64,000 bases of DNA from Anabaena sphaerica FACHB-251 (GCF_014696825.1 NZ_JACJQU010000021.1:17747-81746); one strand, 5' to 3'. Shown: positions 36,478-46,349, counted from the stretch's first letter. Made by a program: numbers and translations. The notes: a model not told the origin generated them from the letters alone.

Positions 36478-37503
36478 CTAATCGCTTTCGCTCTGTAGGA
36501 TTTGATATTGTGACTGTAGTCTTTGTAATACTTGATTATCTACAGCTTCTTTGGCCATGCGAATAGCACTAAAAATAGAAGGTGCTTGGGAACTACCATG
36601 ACCAATAAAACAGATTCCGTTTACGCCTAACAGCAAAGCCCCACCATGTTCTGCGTGATCCATCCGCTGTTTAACACGCTTGAGGTTGGGTTTTAAGATT
36701 GCTGTGCCGATTTGTCCATGTAGCCCTTGGGGTAATTCTTCCCGCAGAATTTGCAGAATTACTCCTCCGACTGCTTCGGCAAATTTTAATAACACATTAC
36801 CGACAAAACCATCACAGACGATCACATCAAATTCACCAGATAAGACATCACGACCTTCCGCGTTGCCACTAAAGTTAATTTGGGTATTTTCTCGTAATAA
36901 TTGATAGGCACGGAGGGCTGCTTCATTACCTTTGGTATCTTCTTCACCTATATTCAATAATCCTATTTTGGGTTCAGGCATCCCCAATACATACTGACTA
37001 TAAATCGAACCCATCACCGCAAACTGCTCTAAAAATTTAGGACGACAGTCTACATTAGCGCCAACATCAAGTATTAATACTGGCTTGCCTGCTTTGATGG
37101 TGGGGAATACTGTCCCAATTGCCGGGCGGTCAATTCCTGGTAGTCTACCTAAACGTAGCAAAGCGGATGCCATTGCTGCGCCAGAGTGACCAGCAGAAAA
37201 TATAGCATCTGCCTGATTATTTTTAACTAAATCCATCGCTACATTAATGGAAGCCTTACGCTTTTTTCTAACTGCGTTTAAAGGCTCTTCATCCATAGCG
37301 ATCGCTTCCTCAGCAGGAACAATCTCCAATCCCGCCATATTTGTTTTTGGCGGTATGACAGCTTCAATTTGTTGGAGATCACCCACCAACAAGATTTTCA
37401 CACCCAATTCTTCCTTCGCTCGCAGTGCGCCAGCGACGATTTCAGCGGGTGCGTAATCGCCTCCCATAGCATCAATTGCGATCCTTACACCAGTCGATCC
37501 CAT
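36478..37503 (-). CDS. plsX: Phosphate acyltransferase PlsX
   Basis: Forms acyl-phosphate from acyl-ACP, the first step of phospholipid synthesis by the PlsX/PlsY route. 341 residues; signature VRIAIDAMGGDYAPAEIVAGA at the N-terminus, plus SAGHSGAAMASALLRLGR and LNIGEEDTKGNEA. Length normal. It is the first gene of plsX-fabH-fabD, the usual order in bacteria. The ATG at 37503 (MGSTGVRIAIDAMGG) is consistent with the family. The 138-base gap to fabH holds TGTCAGT heptamers and a HIP-like CGCGTAGCG fragment. Confidence 0.96.
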   Translation of the reverse strand: MGSTGVRIAIDAMGGDYAPAEIVAGALRAKEELGVKILLVGDLQQIEAVIPPKTNMAGLEIVPAEEAIAMDEEPLNAVRKKRKASINVAMDLVKNNQADAIFSAGHSGAAMASALLRLGRLPGIDRPAIGTVFPTIKAGKPVLILDVGANVDCRPKFLEQFAVMGSIYSQYVLGMPEPKIGLLNIGEEDTKGNEAALRAYQLLRENTQINFSGNAEGRDVLSGEFDVIVCDGFVGNVLLKFAEAVGGVILQILREELPQGLHGQIGTAILKPNLKRVKQRMDHAEHGGALLLGVNGICFIGHGSSQAPSIFSAIRMAKEAVDNQVLQRLQSQYQILQSESD

Positions 37504-37812
37504 TGCTCCTAGCTCAAAGAAACCTTACAAATTTTATCAGATTGCAATACTCAACAATTAAAAATTCTCAAAAAAAGCTTAAGAAGCTGGACCTTTCCTG
37601 CAACTAAGCGCAGTATGTAAACATCTATATATTAAGACTCGCTTATTAAAAGCCATAAAGCAGTTGGTTAATATAGAGGATATTGAAAAATAATTCAGTA
37701 ATTACACTAGCTTACAGAATAAAAACGTTACTGTCAAGTATTTCTTTATAGCGTTTTGTGATGAAAATTGGCTTGCTTTTATGATTGTAGAGACTTTACA
37801 TCTAACGTCTTT

Positions 37813-37925
37813 AGGACTTACGCAAGATTGAACTCAAAACCTGATTCTTGCGTAGGGGTAATTCATGGAGCTTGCTTGCCCGTTGCGGTATTACCCCTAC
37901 TTCCGTTCTGTTTTGCGTAAGTTCT
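37813..37925. mobile_element. MITE-like element, copy 1 (TTACGCA ends)
   Basis: About 113 bases with inverted ends AGGACTTACGCAAG and TTTTGCGTAAGTTCT. Interior has GCGTAGGGGTAAT / ATTACCCCTAC arms. Three copies in the window, always between genes. No coding capacity. Confidence 0.82.
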
Positions 37926-38133
37926 GGTCTTTACAAGCTGGCTGCTTGTTTTTTTCAATTATAGCAGTGGACAAGGCAGTTAGGACTTTCTTGAAAGCTA
38001 AAACTCAGTGATGGCAAGGGTTTTACTTTTGCCTGATACCTCTTTCCTTCTGCTATATCTGTCAGAAACTAGAAATACCATCAAAAAAAGGCTCTGTCTC
38101 TGGTATCACCCAAAGCAGAACCTTCCATAATTC

Positions 38134-38244
38134 AGCACTTACGCACGATGTGGCTGAAAACCCTATTTTTGCGTAGGGGCAATTCATGTAGCTTGCTTCC
38201 CGAAGGGTATTGCCCCTACTGTCGTGACCTTTTGCGTAAGTCCT
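38134..38244. mobile_element. MITE-like element, copy 2 (TTACGCA ends)
   Basis: About 111 bases; ends GCACTTACGCACG and TTTTGCGTAAGTCCT. Diverged from copy 1 in the interior (CAATTCATGTAGCTTGCTTC). It ends 22 bases before the pepA stop. Confidence 0.8.
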
Positions 38245-38266
38245 ATAATTTATAAAACCGAAAAAA

Positions 38267-39739
38267 CTAACTCAGTACCCAATTAACCAGTGTTCTCACA
38301 CCAAAACCAGTAGCACCAGCACCGTTGTAACCATTTTCCTTATCAGCCCAAACTGGGCCTGCAATATCTAGATGCGCCCACGGGGTATCCTTAACAAACT
38401 GCTTCAGGAACAAAGCCGCCGTAATAGAACCACCATAACGGGGTCCGGTATTTTTCATATCCGCGATACCAGATTTTAACCCGTCAAAATATTTCTCTTC
38501 CATCGGCAGCCGCCAAATTTTCTCACCAGCTGTTTCCGAAGCTGTTTGCAATTGGGAAGCTACAGCATCATCGGGAGTAAATAAACCGGCGATATCATCA
38601 CCCAAAGCCACCACACAAGCACCTGTGAGAGTGGCTAAATCAACGATCGCATCTACACCTAATTTATCAGCATATACCAACGCATCAGCCAAGGTTAAAC
38701 GCCCTTCTGCGTCGGTGTTGTTGACTTCGATTGTTTTGCCATTAGAAGCTGTAAGGACATCTCCTGGGTGCATAGCCTTACCGCTAATCATGTTTTCGGT
38801 GACGGCTGAGATAAAGTGAACCTCTACATCTGGTTTTAACTGCCCAATGGCTTTGGCCGCACCGAGAGTGGCCGCAGCACCACCCATGTCAATTTTCATG
38901 GTTTCAATCCCGCTACCAGCGCCTTTGATGTTCAAACCACCGGAGTCGAAGGTTAAACCTTTACCAATAATGGCTAATTTGCGTCTGGGTGCGGTTTCTG
39001 GTTTGTAGATGAGGTGAATAAATTTTGGTGGCAAGTCGGAAGCTTGGGCAACTCCTAAAAATGCACCCATGCCTAATTTTTCACATTCTGCTTGTTCCAG
39101 AATTTCCAGTTGCAAACCGTGATCTTTAGCTATGGCTTGGGCTGTTTGTGCCATAGTAATCGGTGTCACCGCATTAGCTGGGGCTGCTACTAACTGCCTA
39201 GCCAAAATTACCCCAGAAACAATTTGTTCAGCACGGGTAATAGCTGCTTCTTGTCCCGCTAGTCCCAGTAAATCAATAGTTTCGATTTGGGGATTTTTAT
39301 CTTCTGGTTCTGATTTAAAGCGAGTATCTTGGTAAAGTGCCAGTTGTGTGCCTTCAGCAATAGCTTGGGCTGTACCTGCTGGGTCATTGTTGTAAACGGG
39401 TAAACTGATAGCCAGAGTTTTGGTTTTTTGCTTTTTAGCTGTTCGCGCTACTGTAGCCGCAACACGGCGTAAAGTTTCTAATTTCAGCGCCTCTGGTTTC
39501 CCTAAACCCACTAAAATCACTTTCCGCACGGGATGACTAGCGCCTACCCGAATGACAACGGTGCTATTAGCTTTACCTGTAAATTCTTCTTCAGCAATGA
39601 TTTCTTGGAAAATTCCGCCGCTTTTCTCGTTTAAAGTGGCTAAATCGCCTGTTAACTCTACTGCGTCTTCAAATAAGCCAACGGCTAAAGTATCACCACT
39701 CCAATCTAATAAAGCTGTATTTGTAGGTTGAATCGTCAT
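38267..39739 (-). CDS. pepA: Leucyl aminopeptidase (PepA, M17)
   Basis: Cytosolic M17 exopeptidase with two metal ions, active as a hexamer, releasing N-terminal Leu and other residues. 490 residues; the signature [14 protein letters not shown] contains metal ligands, and the active-site Lys is in [12 protein letters not shown]. The N-terminal domain binds neither metal but is conserved ([23 protein letters not shown]). C-terminal LDIAGPVW and [11 protein letters not shown] are complete. Length normal. Some PepA proteins also bind DNA in recombination; no evidence for it here. Confidence 0.96.
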   Translation of the reverse strand: MTIQPTNTALLDWSGDTLAVGLFEDAVELTGDLATLNEKSGGIFQEIIAEEEFTGKANSTVVIRVGASHPVRKVILVGLGKPEALKLETLRRVAATVARTAKKQKTKTLAISLPVYNNDPAGTAQAIAEGTQLALYQDTRFKSEPEDKNPQIETIDLLGLAGQEAAITRAEQIVSGVILARQLVAAPANAVTPITMAQTAQAIAKDHGLQLEILEQAECEKLGMGAFLGVAQASDLPPKFIHLIYKPETAPRRKLAIIGKGLTFDSGGLNIKGAGSGIETMKIDMGGAAATLGAAKAIGQLKPDVEVHFISAVTENMISGKAMHPGDVLTASNGKTIEVNNTDAEGRLTLADALVYADKLGVDAIVDLATLTGACVVALGDDIAGLFTPDDAVASQLQTASETAGEKIWRLPMEEKYFDGLKSGIADMKNTGPRYGGSITAALFLKQFVKDTPWAHLDIAGPVWADKENGYNGAGATGFGVRTLVNWVLS

Positions 39740-40352
39740 TTTTGTAATGTTCTGTTAACCTTCCTTACTTGTACCAGTATTGCTTAAAATTTCAGAATCA
39801 TGGGTAAGGCTATGGGGTGATGACAGAAATTGCGCTTTGTCTTCTGCTTCCTGGCTGTTCTGCCACTGATCATGATTTATACTAAATTCAAGGTGAAGCT
39901 GCATAGAATCAGATTTCCAGAATAATTGACCGCAGATAAACACAGATAAAAACGAATGAATTAAGTAAGTGGGCGTTAAAAATTGTCGTTATGACAAGGG
40001 AACAGGGAACAGGGAACAGGGAACGGGGAACGGGGAACGGGGAAGAGGGTTTTGGTGAATTTACTTTTTGTTATATACTTCGGTTTTTTCCCGCCGACTT
40101 ACTTAATGGATTTTATGCTTCTGTGCAGCCTCAGATAAAATTGGGATAAAAGAGACTGAAACTAACTTCTCCTGTTAAGATAATCCCTATTAGGGATTGA
40201 AGCTAACTGATCCTCACTATTGGCAAAATCTCTATTGGAGATTGAAAACATAATGTTGAACATCACAAACGCCAAGTTGAGCTTTTCCAGCAATAATTCT
40301 CTTGGTGAAAATGAAGCGATGAGAGAAATTGCTTACAGCATGGATTTATTAA
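39740..40352. other. Gene-free region with MITE-like element and CRISPR-like fragments
   Basis: Holds the TAAGTAAGT element (39961-40106) and three short ATTGAA-ended motifs near 40151-40246, two of them with palindromic CCCTATTAGGG or TCTATTGGAGA cores. No protein gene recognised; the 62-codon minus frame at 39755-39943 has no features. Confidence 0.55.
39961..40106. mobile_element. MITE-like element, TAAGTAAGT family, copy A
   Basis: 146 bases; ends TTAAGTAAGTGGGCG and CGCCGACTTACTTAA are inverted. The centre carries seven GGGAACA/GGGGAAC heptamers (39998-40044). Copy B at 47317-47452 shares AATTGTCGTTATG and CTTCGGTTTTTTC. Confidence 0.82.
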
Positions 40353-40691
40353 TTCGGCTATAACCGTAAAGAAATTGCTGATTTGTACAAGGTCATTGAT
40401 TTAATGATGGCTTTATCTGAAGAACTACAATCAAGTTTTGAACAAAGATTAGCCAATTATCAGGAGGGACGAAAAATGCCTTTATTGAGTAATATTGAAA
40501 GACGAGCAGTAGAAAGAACTCAGAAACAAACTCGGAAACAAGATATTATCAAACTTCTACAAGTACGGTTTGGTAACATTCCAGAAAATCTGGAGTATAG
40601 CATTAATCAAATTGATGATACATCTTTGTTAGAACAACTTTTTGTATCGGCAATTAGTGTTAATTCTTTGGAAGATTTTTCACAGCTATAG
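40353..40691 (+). pseudogene. C-terminal relic of a PD-(D/E)XK nuclease/transposase-like gene
   Basis: 112 codons beginning FGYNRKEIADLYKVIDLMM after an in-frame TAA, with no start and no N-terminal nuclease domain. It ends with IIKLLQVRFGNIPENLEYSINQI, the same C-terminal motif as in the pseudogene at 27306-28190 (LLTVRFGNLDDEL). Upstream bases up to 40260 translate to scraps of the same family broken by stops. The TAG overlaps a MITE-like element by one base, which may have truncated or bounded the relic. Confidence 0.7.
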
Positions 40692-40782
40692 GGACTTACG
40701 CAAGATTGAACTCAAAACCTGATTCTTGCGTAGGGGTAATTCATGAATTACCCCTACTTCCGTTCTGTTTTGCGTAAGTCCT
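40691..40782. mobile_element. MITE-like element, copy 3 (TTACGCA ends)
   Basis: 92 bases; ends GGGACTTACGCAAG and TTTTGCGTAAGTCC. It lacks about 20 bases in the centre compared with copy 1 and the two arms meet at TTCATGAATTA. Confidence 0.85.
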
Positions 40783-40913
40783 GAGCTAGTTAACTCTAAT
40801 TCAGGAGAATTAGAATAATTTAGAATAAAAGTTTTTGGTTGGTTTGGGGAAAGGTTAAAAGTTATATTTTCCCCTTTCTCCTTTAACCTAGAAGTATTGA
40901 GCCGACTTCTATC

Positions 40914-41726
40914 TTAAATTAGACCAACATGACTGTATTCTAAAGTTTCTACAAATTGATTATCTTTCAAAATCTTATACAAATTCACATCTTCCTCTAA
41001 CAAACAAGCATGACCACTATCAGGTAAAATTAATGTCTTGGGATTAGGTAAAATATTATCCAATCGTTCAATCTCAGTAACAGAAGGTAACAAACGATCG
41101 CTGCCCCCAGCAATCAGTAATACTTGTTGTTTCAGTTGTTGCAATCTTTCCTCTTCAACTTGAAACTCACGCAACAACGACAAACGCCAGTTAACGGTTT
41201 CTGCGGGTAAAGAACGCATTGTTCTTAGGAGTTCATGGCGATCGCTACTCGACATCCGTGATAACGATGCCAACAGGGGTAACAATCCCAATGCACCAAC
41301 ATCATAAAACCATGATGGCACTAAATCAGTTAGTTGCGATAATGAGGTTAACCAAGGACGCAATTTAAAAGCTGAAGCGGGATTAATTAAAATAATGCGT
41401 TTAAATAACTGTGGTGATTGGGTAGCAACTTTCATGGCTAAACAACCGCCAAAAGACTCCCCACACAGGTAAACAGGACGGTGACAACTTCTTTCCAATT
41501 CTGCGTGAATCAAGTCTAAAACGTTCTTCGTTAGCACCTCCCAGGTAGTAAGGTCTTGTCTGGGGATCGCCAAACAACGGACATCAAAGCCAATTTCTAA
41601 GCCAGCAGTTTGCGATCGCAACAGTTGACCAGTTCCATCCATTCCTGGCAAATAGACAAACAGCGGATATTCTGGTTGTAACCGTTTGGGAGTCAGGAAA
41701 CAAGGTTTAAGTTCAACGTCTGCCAT
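40914..41726 (-). CDS. Alpha/beta hydrolase, phytyl-ester-synthase-like
   Basis: A 270-residue alpha/beta hydrolase. N-terminal LFVYLPGMDGTGQLL has the oxyanion-type loop; the nucleophile elbow is CGESFGG (Ser); the acid is in IAGGSDRLLPSV and the catalytic His in LPDSGHACLLEED. This G-E-S-F-G-G type matches the hydrolase part of plant phytyl ester synthases (PES1/2), which make phytyl and fatty-acid esters in chloroplasts. It lacks the acyltransferase part of the plant proteins. So cyanobacterial esterase/thioesterase is likely, with the exact substrate unknown. A single-gene unit. Confidence 0.82.
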   Translation of the reverse strand: MADVELKPCFLTPKRLQPEYPLFVYLPGMDGTGQLLRSQTAGLEIGFDVRCLAIPRQDLTTWEVLTKNVLDLIHAELERSCHRPVYLCGESFGGCLAMKVATQSPQLFKRIILINPASAFKLRPWLTSLSQLTDLVPSWFYDVGALGLLPLLASLSRMSSSDRHELLRTMRSLPAETVNWRLSLLREFQVEEERLQQLKQQVLLIAGGSDRLLPSVTEIERLDNILPNPKTLILPDSGHACLLEEDVNLYKILKDNQFVETLEYSHVGLI

Positions 41727-42534
41727 TTTGCCAATGTATCTTCATCTATTAGATCTTGTTTAACTGTACCGTTTTACTTGCAATCATGGGGAAGATAGGT
41801 GACAGGTGATAGTTGACAGGTGACAGTAAAGAGGAAAGGGGGTAGAGAGATGGGGAGATGGGGAGATGAATTAATGGCTTATGACTAATGACTAAAATCA
41901 GCTTTTCGAGATAAAAATTAGCCGAGTCTGAAACTATGATTACAGATTTTAGTGAAGTTTGAATGAATTATATATAAATAAGTGAAATCGCTTAACCTAT
42001 CCTTCACAGACTCACCCAAGGTAGGGAATTAGTAATATTTCTTATGGCTCTAGCTGGAGTGACGACGTAGGAGTCATACGCCACACTCCGCGAACGTAAT
42101 TCGTAAAAGTGATTCCTAGTCCATAGTTAATTAGATATTTTTGTAAAAATATCGCATTTTTTCTTGATGTAATTTTTACATTTCTTTACTATAAACTTTA
42201 CCATCTATAGTTAACGCCAAGCTGCGCTATCAGGTAGAAATGTATAAAAATGTATAAATCAGAGATTTAGCTTTATTTTATGAGTTTTGGTTGGTGGATT
42301 TGAGCATCACAATTGATGAATAAACCGCTTTGAACATGATTATTAACAAGTTGTTTCCGGACTTTGGGGATAAATTAGCAGGATTTCTAGATATGACAAA
42401 ACAATTCTTGAGGTGAGAAATTTGCTAATATTAAGTTGTTGTTTGAAAAAACTAGTTGCAATGCTATATAATTACCTGGTTTTCCAGGATTAACTAAGCA
42501 AGAAATCGGTTTAATAATTTGTTTTTTAATTTGT
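41727..42534. other. Long gene-free region before metG
   Basis: No supported gene in 808 bases on either strand. Contains GTGACAG-type heptamers (41793-41829), a GGGGAGATG doublet near 41854, and a HIP-like GACGACGTAGGAGTC / CGCGAACG patch near 42061-42100. A 26-codon frame (42336-42416) is unsupported. The last about 150 bases are AT-rich and presumably hold the metG promoter. Confidence 0.55.
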
Positions 42535-44136
42535 ATGAATCTAGTGAATAAAACTTCAAAAACCTTTGCTCTGACTACACCTCTATACTATGTAAACGAT
42601 GTTCCCCATATTGGCAGTGCTTACACCACAATGGCTGCGGATGTAGTAGCCAGGTTTCAACGCTTATTAGGAAATCAGGTACTGCTGATTACGGGTACAG
42701 ACGAACATGGACAAAAAATTCAGCGTTCAGCAGCAAGTTTAGGAAAACCACCACAGGAGTTTTGTGATCAAATTGTACCCAGTTTTATTAACTTGTGGCA
42801 GGTTCTGAATATTCAATATGATCGCTTTAGTCGCACTACTGCTTTAAACCATCACGCAATTGTTAAAGAATTCTTCCAACGAGTTTGGGAAAATGGCGAC
42901 ATTTACCAAGGACAACAAAAAGGCTGGTATTGTGTATCCTGCGAAGAATTTAAAGAAGAACGGGAACTGTTAGACGGCAAACGATGCCCCATACATACTA
43001 CCAAGGAAGTAGAGTGGCGAGACGAGCAGAATTACTTTTTCCGTTTATCGAAGTATCAAAGCCAGCTAGAGGAATTTTACCAGTGTAGGGCAGATTTTAT
43101 CCAGCCTGCAAGTCGGCGCAATGAAGTCCTCAACTTTGTTAGTCAAGGTTTACAAGACTTTTCGATTTCACGGGTAAATCTCGATTGGGGTTTTCCAGTA
43201 CCTGTAGATCCCAAACATACCCTTTATGTCTGGTTTGATGCCCTGTTGGGTTATGTGACAGCATTATTAGAACCAGATGCAGAAGCGACTTTAGCCAATG
43301 CTTTGGAAAAATGGTGGCCAATTAATCTGCACCTCATAGGTAAAGATATATTGCGTTTCCATGCTGTTTACTGGCCTGCAATGCTGATGTCAGCTGGTTT
43401 ACCTTTACCAGAGCGAGTTTTTGGGCATGGATTTTTGACTAAAGATGGTCAAAAAATGGGGAAAACTCTGGGTAATACCCTTGATCCTATTTCATTAGTC
43501 GAACGTTATGGTAGTGATGCCGTTCGTTATTACTTCCTTAAGGAAATCGAATTTGGCAAGGATGGAGATTTTAATGAAATTAGGTTCATTAATGTTTTGA
43601 ATGCAGATTTGGCAAATGATTTAGGTAATTTGTTGAATCGCACTTTGAACATGGTGAAGAAATACTGCGCTGGTAAAGTTCCATCAATCGATCCAGAAGT
43701 TATTCCCGCCGAGAATGCTTTAAAAGCGATTGGTTTGGGGTTAGGGGAGAAAGTGAAACAAGCATACACAGCTTTAGCTTTCAATGAAGCTTGCCTAACT
43801 GTGCTGTCTCTTGTGCAAGCCAGCAACAAGTTTATAGATGAACAAGCTCCTTGGTCATTATATAAACAGGGAAAACAGGAAGAAGTGGAAGCGGTGCTGT
43901 ACACGGTTCTCGAATCTGTGAGACTAGCAGCTTATCTCCTATCTCCCATTATTCCCAACATTAGCAGCGATATTTATCAGCAACTAGGCTGGGGAATCAA
44001 TTTTAACGATCAGAAAGAAAGTTCAATTGTTGCGCCTTTTACTGCCCATGCAACGTGGGGCGTACTATCAGATAAACAACAGTTGGGTACACCCCAACCA
44101 ATTTTTAAACGGATAGAACTACCAAAAAACGATTAA
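42535..44136 (+). CDS. metG: Methionine--tRNA ligase (MetRS)
   Basis: Class I aminoacyl-tRNA synthetase charging tRNA-Met. 533 residues; HIGH motif reads HIGS in NDVPHIGSAYTTMAADV, and the KMSKS loop reads KMGKT in DGQKMGKTLGNTLDP, both common in cyanobacterial MetRS. The connective peptide has one Cys pair (CVSCEEF). The C-terminal anticodon domain is present (LVQASNKFIDEQAPWSLYKQ), with no extra tRNA-binding domain. The ATG is preceded by AT-rich sequence with little Shine-Dalgarno. A hairpin (44172-44194) lies before the next gene. Confidence 0.96.
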   Translation: MNLVNKTSKTFALTTPLYYVNDVPHIGSAYTTMAADVVARFQRLLGNQVLLITGTDEHGQKIQRSAASLGKPPQEFCDQIVPSFINLWQVLNIQYDRFSRTTALNHHAIVKEFFQRVWENGDIYQGQQKGWYCVSCEEFKEERELLDGKRCPIHTTKEVEWRDEQNYFFRLSKYQSQLEEFYQCRADFIQPASRRNEVLNFVSQGLQDFSISRVNLDWGFPVPVDPKHTLYVWFDALLGYVTALLEPDAEATLANALEKWWPINLHLIGKDILRFHAVYWPAMLMSAGLPLPERVFGHGFLTKDGQKMGKTLGNTLDPISLVERYGSDAVRYYFLKEIEFGKDGDFNEIRFINVLNADLANDLGNLLNRTLNMVKKYCAGKVPSIDPEVIPAENALKAIGLGLGEKVKQAYTALAFNEACLTVLSLVQASNKFIDEQAPWSLYKQGKQEEVEAVLYTVLESVRLAAYLLSPIIPNISSDIYQQLGWGINFNDQKESSIVAPFTAHATWGVLSDKQQLGTPQPIFKRIELPKND

Positions 44137-44171
44137 CACTTTCCATTTTTGATTGATTTTAAAGACTGAAA

Positions 44172-44194
44172 CGGGGCTTAAGTTTTTAGCCCCG
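44172..44194 (+). terminator. Possible hairpin terminator after metG
   Basis: Perfect 7-bp stem CGGGGCT / AGCCCCG with a nine-base T-rich loop, 36 bases after the metG stop. No clear T tail follows, so function as a terminator is uncertain. Confidence 0.45.
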
Positions 44195-44235
44195 GCAAAT
44201 TATCATAAGCCCATCTAACAAGAACGTAAAAGTTA

Positions 44236-44913
44236 ATGATTTCTATCGGAAATAACATGGATAACAACCGAGGTATGACAATGATGTTGAATAATTTGGA
44301 AAATGACTCTATTTTTACGCCGGAACAGGTTTTAGAAAATCGGGGTCGTGTGGCTATATTTATTGATGGCTCCAATTTATTTTATGCAGCTTTACAATTA
44401 GGAATCGAAATTGATTACACTAAGCTTTTATGCCGGTTGACTGGGGGATCAAGGTTATTGCGGGCTTTTTTCTACACTGGTGTAGACCGGACAAATGAGA
44501 AACAGCAGGGGTTTTTGTTGTGGATGCGTCGCAATGGTTATCGAGTCATCGCTAAGGATTTGGTACAACTGCCAGATGGCTCAAAAAAAGCTAACCTAGA
44601 TGTGGAAATAGCTGTTGATATGATGGCGCTGGTCGATTCCTATGATACCGCAGTTTTAGTTAGTGGTGATGGCGATTTGGCTTACGCTGTAAATTCGGTC
44701 AGCTATCGTGGTGTCAGGGTTGAGGTGGTGAGTTTAAGGTCTATGACCAGTGATAGCTTAATTAATGTAAGCGATCGCTATATTGATTTAGAAGCCATCA
44801 AAGAAGATATTCAAAAAACACCCCGTCAAAGTTATCCCTATCGCCCATTATCTAGTATGGGGTTCTTGGACGACCATAGAGATAGTGAAGGACATTTAGA
44901 AATTCCAGAATAA
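44236..44913 (+). CDS. LabA-like NYN domain protein
   Basis: A 225-residue protein with an NYN (PIN-like RNase) fold: FIDGSNLFYAALQLGIEIDY near 46-65 supplies the first acidic cluster, NLDVEIAVDMMAL the second, and VLVSGDGDLAYAV the third (four conserved Asp in total). It belongs to the LabA/DUF88 family; LabA modulates circadian output in Synechococcus, and related NYN proteins are predicted RNases. Several Met codons (44236, 44257, 44275, 44281, 44284) are possible starts; the family usually begins near MLNNLEND. The stop shares one base with the lptC-like start (TAATG). Confidence 0.86.
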   Translation: MISIGNNMDNNRGMTMMLNNLENDSIFTPEQVLENRGRVAIFIDGSNLFYAALQLGIEIDYTKLLCRLTGGSRLLRAFFYTGVDRTNEKQQGFLLWMRRNGYRVIAKDLVQLPDGSKKANLDVEIAVDMMALVDSYDTAVLVSGDGDLAYAVNSVSYRGVRVEVVSLRSMTSDSLINVSDRYIDLEAIKEDIQKTPRQSYPYRPLSSMGFLDDHRDSEGHLEIPE

Positions 44914-46157
44914 TGCAAAATCAACAAGGCGGGAATCATGGGAGAGAACATTCACAACTTCAGAGGGGAAGTAAATCCAACTCCCCCCGCTTCTATTCAT
45001 CTGATAATTTTCAATTGCCCATAAATTTGTATTCTCTGCCTTTAACTTTATTGTTGTTGATTGGGTTATTTTCCTGCGGTAATCCATCTTCTACCAAACC
45101 AGAACAGGACGGTTCAGCTACGCAAAATACCGATAGTAAGTTGACTTTTTTCGGTGTTGCTTTAGAACAATTTGATGAAGAAGGAAGACCAATTTGGAAA
45201 GTTAAAGCTAAAGAAGCCAAGTATACCAAAGAAACAGAAATTGGTGAAGCTCAAAATCCAGATGGTGAACTTTACCAAGATGGCAAAATAGTTTACACCA
45301 TTAAAGCAGAAACAGCTGACATTAAGCAAGATGGTAAGCAACTATTTCTCAAGGGAAAGATTGTGGCTACAGATCCTCGTAATGGTACTGTCTTGCAAGG
45401 TAATGAGTTAGAATGGAGACCTCAAGAAGATTTATTGATTGTTCGCAATCAATTCAATGCTAATCATCAACAATTAAAAGCCACGGCCCAGGAAGCAAGG
45501 GTAAAAACGCGTGAACAACGGGTAGAATTTTCCGGAAAAGTAGTTGCTACATCTGCTGATCCCCAACTGCAAATGCGAACTGAACATTTAATTTGGCAAA
45601 TTAAAGAAGAAAAATTAATTGGCGATCGCCCCATCGAAATTGACCGTTATCAAGTTAATAAAATAACTGGACGTGGTAGAGGAAATGCCGCAGAAGTTAA
45701 CTTAAAAACAAAAATTGCTACTCTTGAACCCAAAGCCCAGCTAGACTTACTAGAACCACCTATGCAGATAACTAGTAACTCGATGACCTGGAACATTAAT
45801 CAAGAAATTGTCAAAGCAAATGCCCCTGTGCGTGTTTTTCACCAAGCTGAAAATGTGACAGTAACTGGCAATAAAGCAGAAATGAAAATACCACAAAAAA
45901 CCGTTTATTTAACTGGTAATGTGAATGCAGTTGGTCAACGTCGTCAGTCTTTAAAATCAAATCAACTCACTTGGTATTTAGAGAAAAAATTACTAGAAGC
46001 TCAAGGAAATGTAGTTTATCGTCAAGTTGAACCACCATTGAATTTTCAGGGTACAACAGCAGTTGGCAATCTGGAGACAGAAAATATTGTTGTTAAAGGT
46101 GGTGGTTCGGGTAATAGAGTCGTAACGGAAATTATTCCCCAAGATATTGGTCAGTAG
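44913..46157 (+). CDS. lptC: LPS export ABC transporter periplasmic protein LptC
   Basis: A 414-residue exported protein of the Lpt bridge that carries lipopolysaccharide to the outer membrane. The N-terminus has a hydrophobic stretch LYSLPLTLLLLIGLFSCGNPSS with a lipobox-like LFSC, so it may be a lipoprotein in this organism; about 40 polar residues precede it, so the true start may be later. Repeated beta-strand segments (FFGVALEQFDEEGRPIWKVKAKEAKY, LQGNELEWRPQEDLLIVRN) show the OstA/LptC beta-jellyroll, twice or more, which is longer than proteobacterial LptC and typical of cyanobacteria. It overlaps the LabA-like stop by one base. Confidence 0.85.
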   Translation: MQNQQGGNHGREHSQLQRGSKSNSPRFYSSDNFQLPINLYSLPLTLLLLIGLFSCGNPSSTKPEQDGSATQNTDSKLTFFGVALEQFDEEGRPIWKVKAKEAKYTKETEIGEAQNPDGELYQDGKIVYTIKAETADIKQDGKQLFLKGKIVATDPRNGTVLQGNELEWRPQEDLLIVRNQFNANHQQLKATAQEARVKTREQRVEFSGKVVATSADPQLQMRTEHLIWQIKEEKLIGDRPIEIDRYQVNKITGRGRGNAAEVNLKTKIATLEPKAQLDLLEPPMQITSNSMTWNINQEIVKANAPVRVFHQAENVTVTGNKAEMKIPQKTVYLTGNVNAVGQRRQSLKSNQLTWYLEKKLLEAQGNVVYRQVEPPLNFQGTTAVGNLETENIVVKGGGSGNRVVTEIIPQDIGQ

Positions 46158-46176
46158 GGTTGGGGAGATGTGGAAA

Positions 46177-46269
46177 TATGTCATTACCAGCACCACCCGC
46201 GAGGCTGTTGTTACCTGTAGTACCTGTGATGACGTTATTATCTGCATTCCCTGTACCGTTAATCTGAAT
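46177..46269 (-). pseudogene. Fragment of an RTX calcium-binding repeat protein
   Basis: On the minus strand IQINGTGNADNNVITGTTG then NNSLAGGAGND is the classic hemolysin-type repeat pattern (GTGNADN..., GGAGND). The frame runs on into non-family sequence (IFPHLPNP) on one side and an AT-rich region on the other, with no start. So this is a short remnant, about 31 codons, lying between lptC and COP23 and about 2 kb before a type I secretion system. Confidence 0.65.
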
Positions 46270-46349
46270 AAAAAAAATTAACTTCTCAGATGAACCAAAA
46301 ATAAAATTCTTCGTCAAGGGAAATATCAATATATTTTAGAGGTAAAGTT

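Larger units (their letters stand above)
37504..38266. other. Long intergenic region with two MITE-like copies
   Basis: No supported gene in 763 bases. It contains a short AGACTTTACATCTAACGTCT palindrome (about 37793) and two copies of the TTACGCA element listed separately. The plsX promoter should lie at the right of position 37504. Confidence 0.6.

Noticed and set aside
42336..42416. 26-codon frame before metG
   Set aside because: No homology signal and no ribosome site; not supported.
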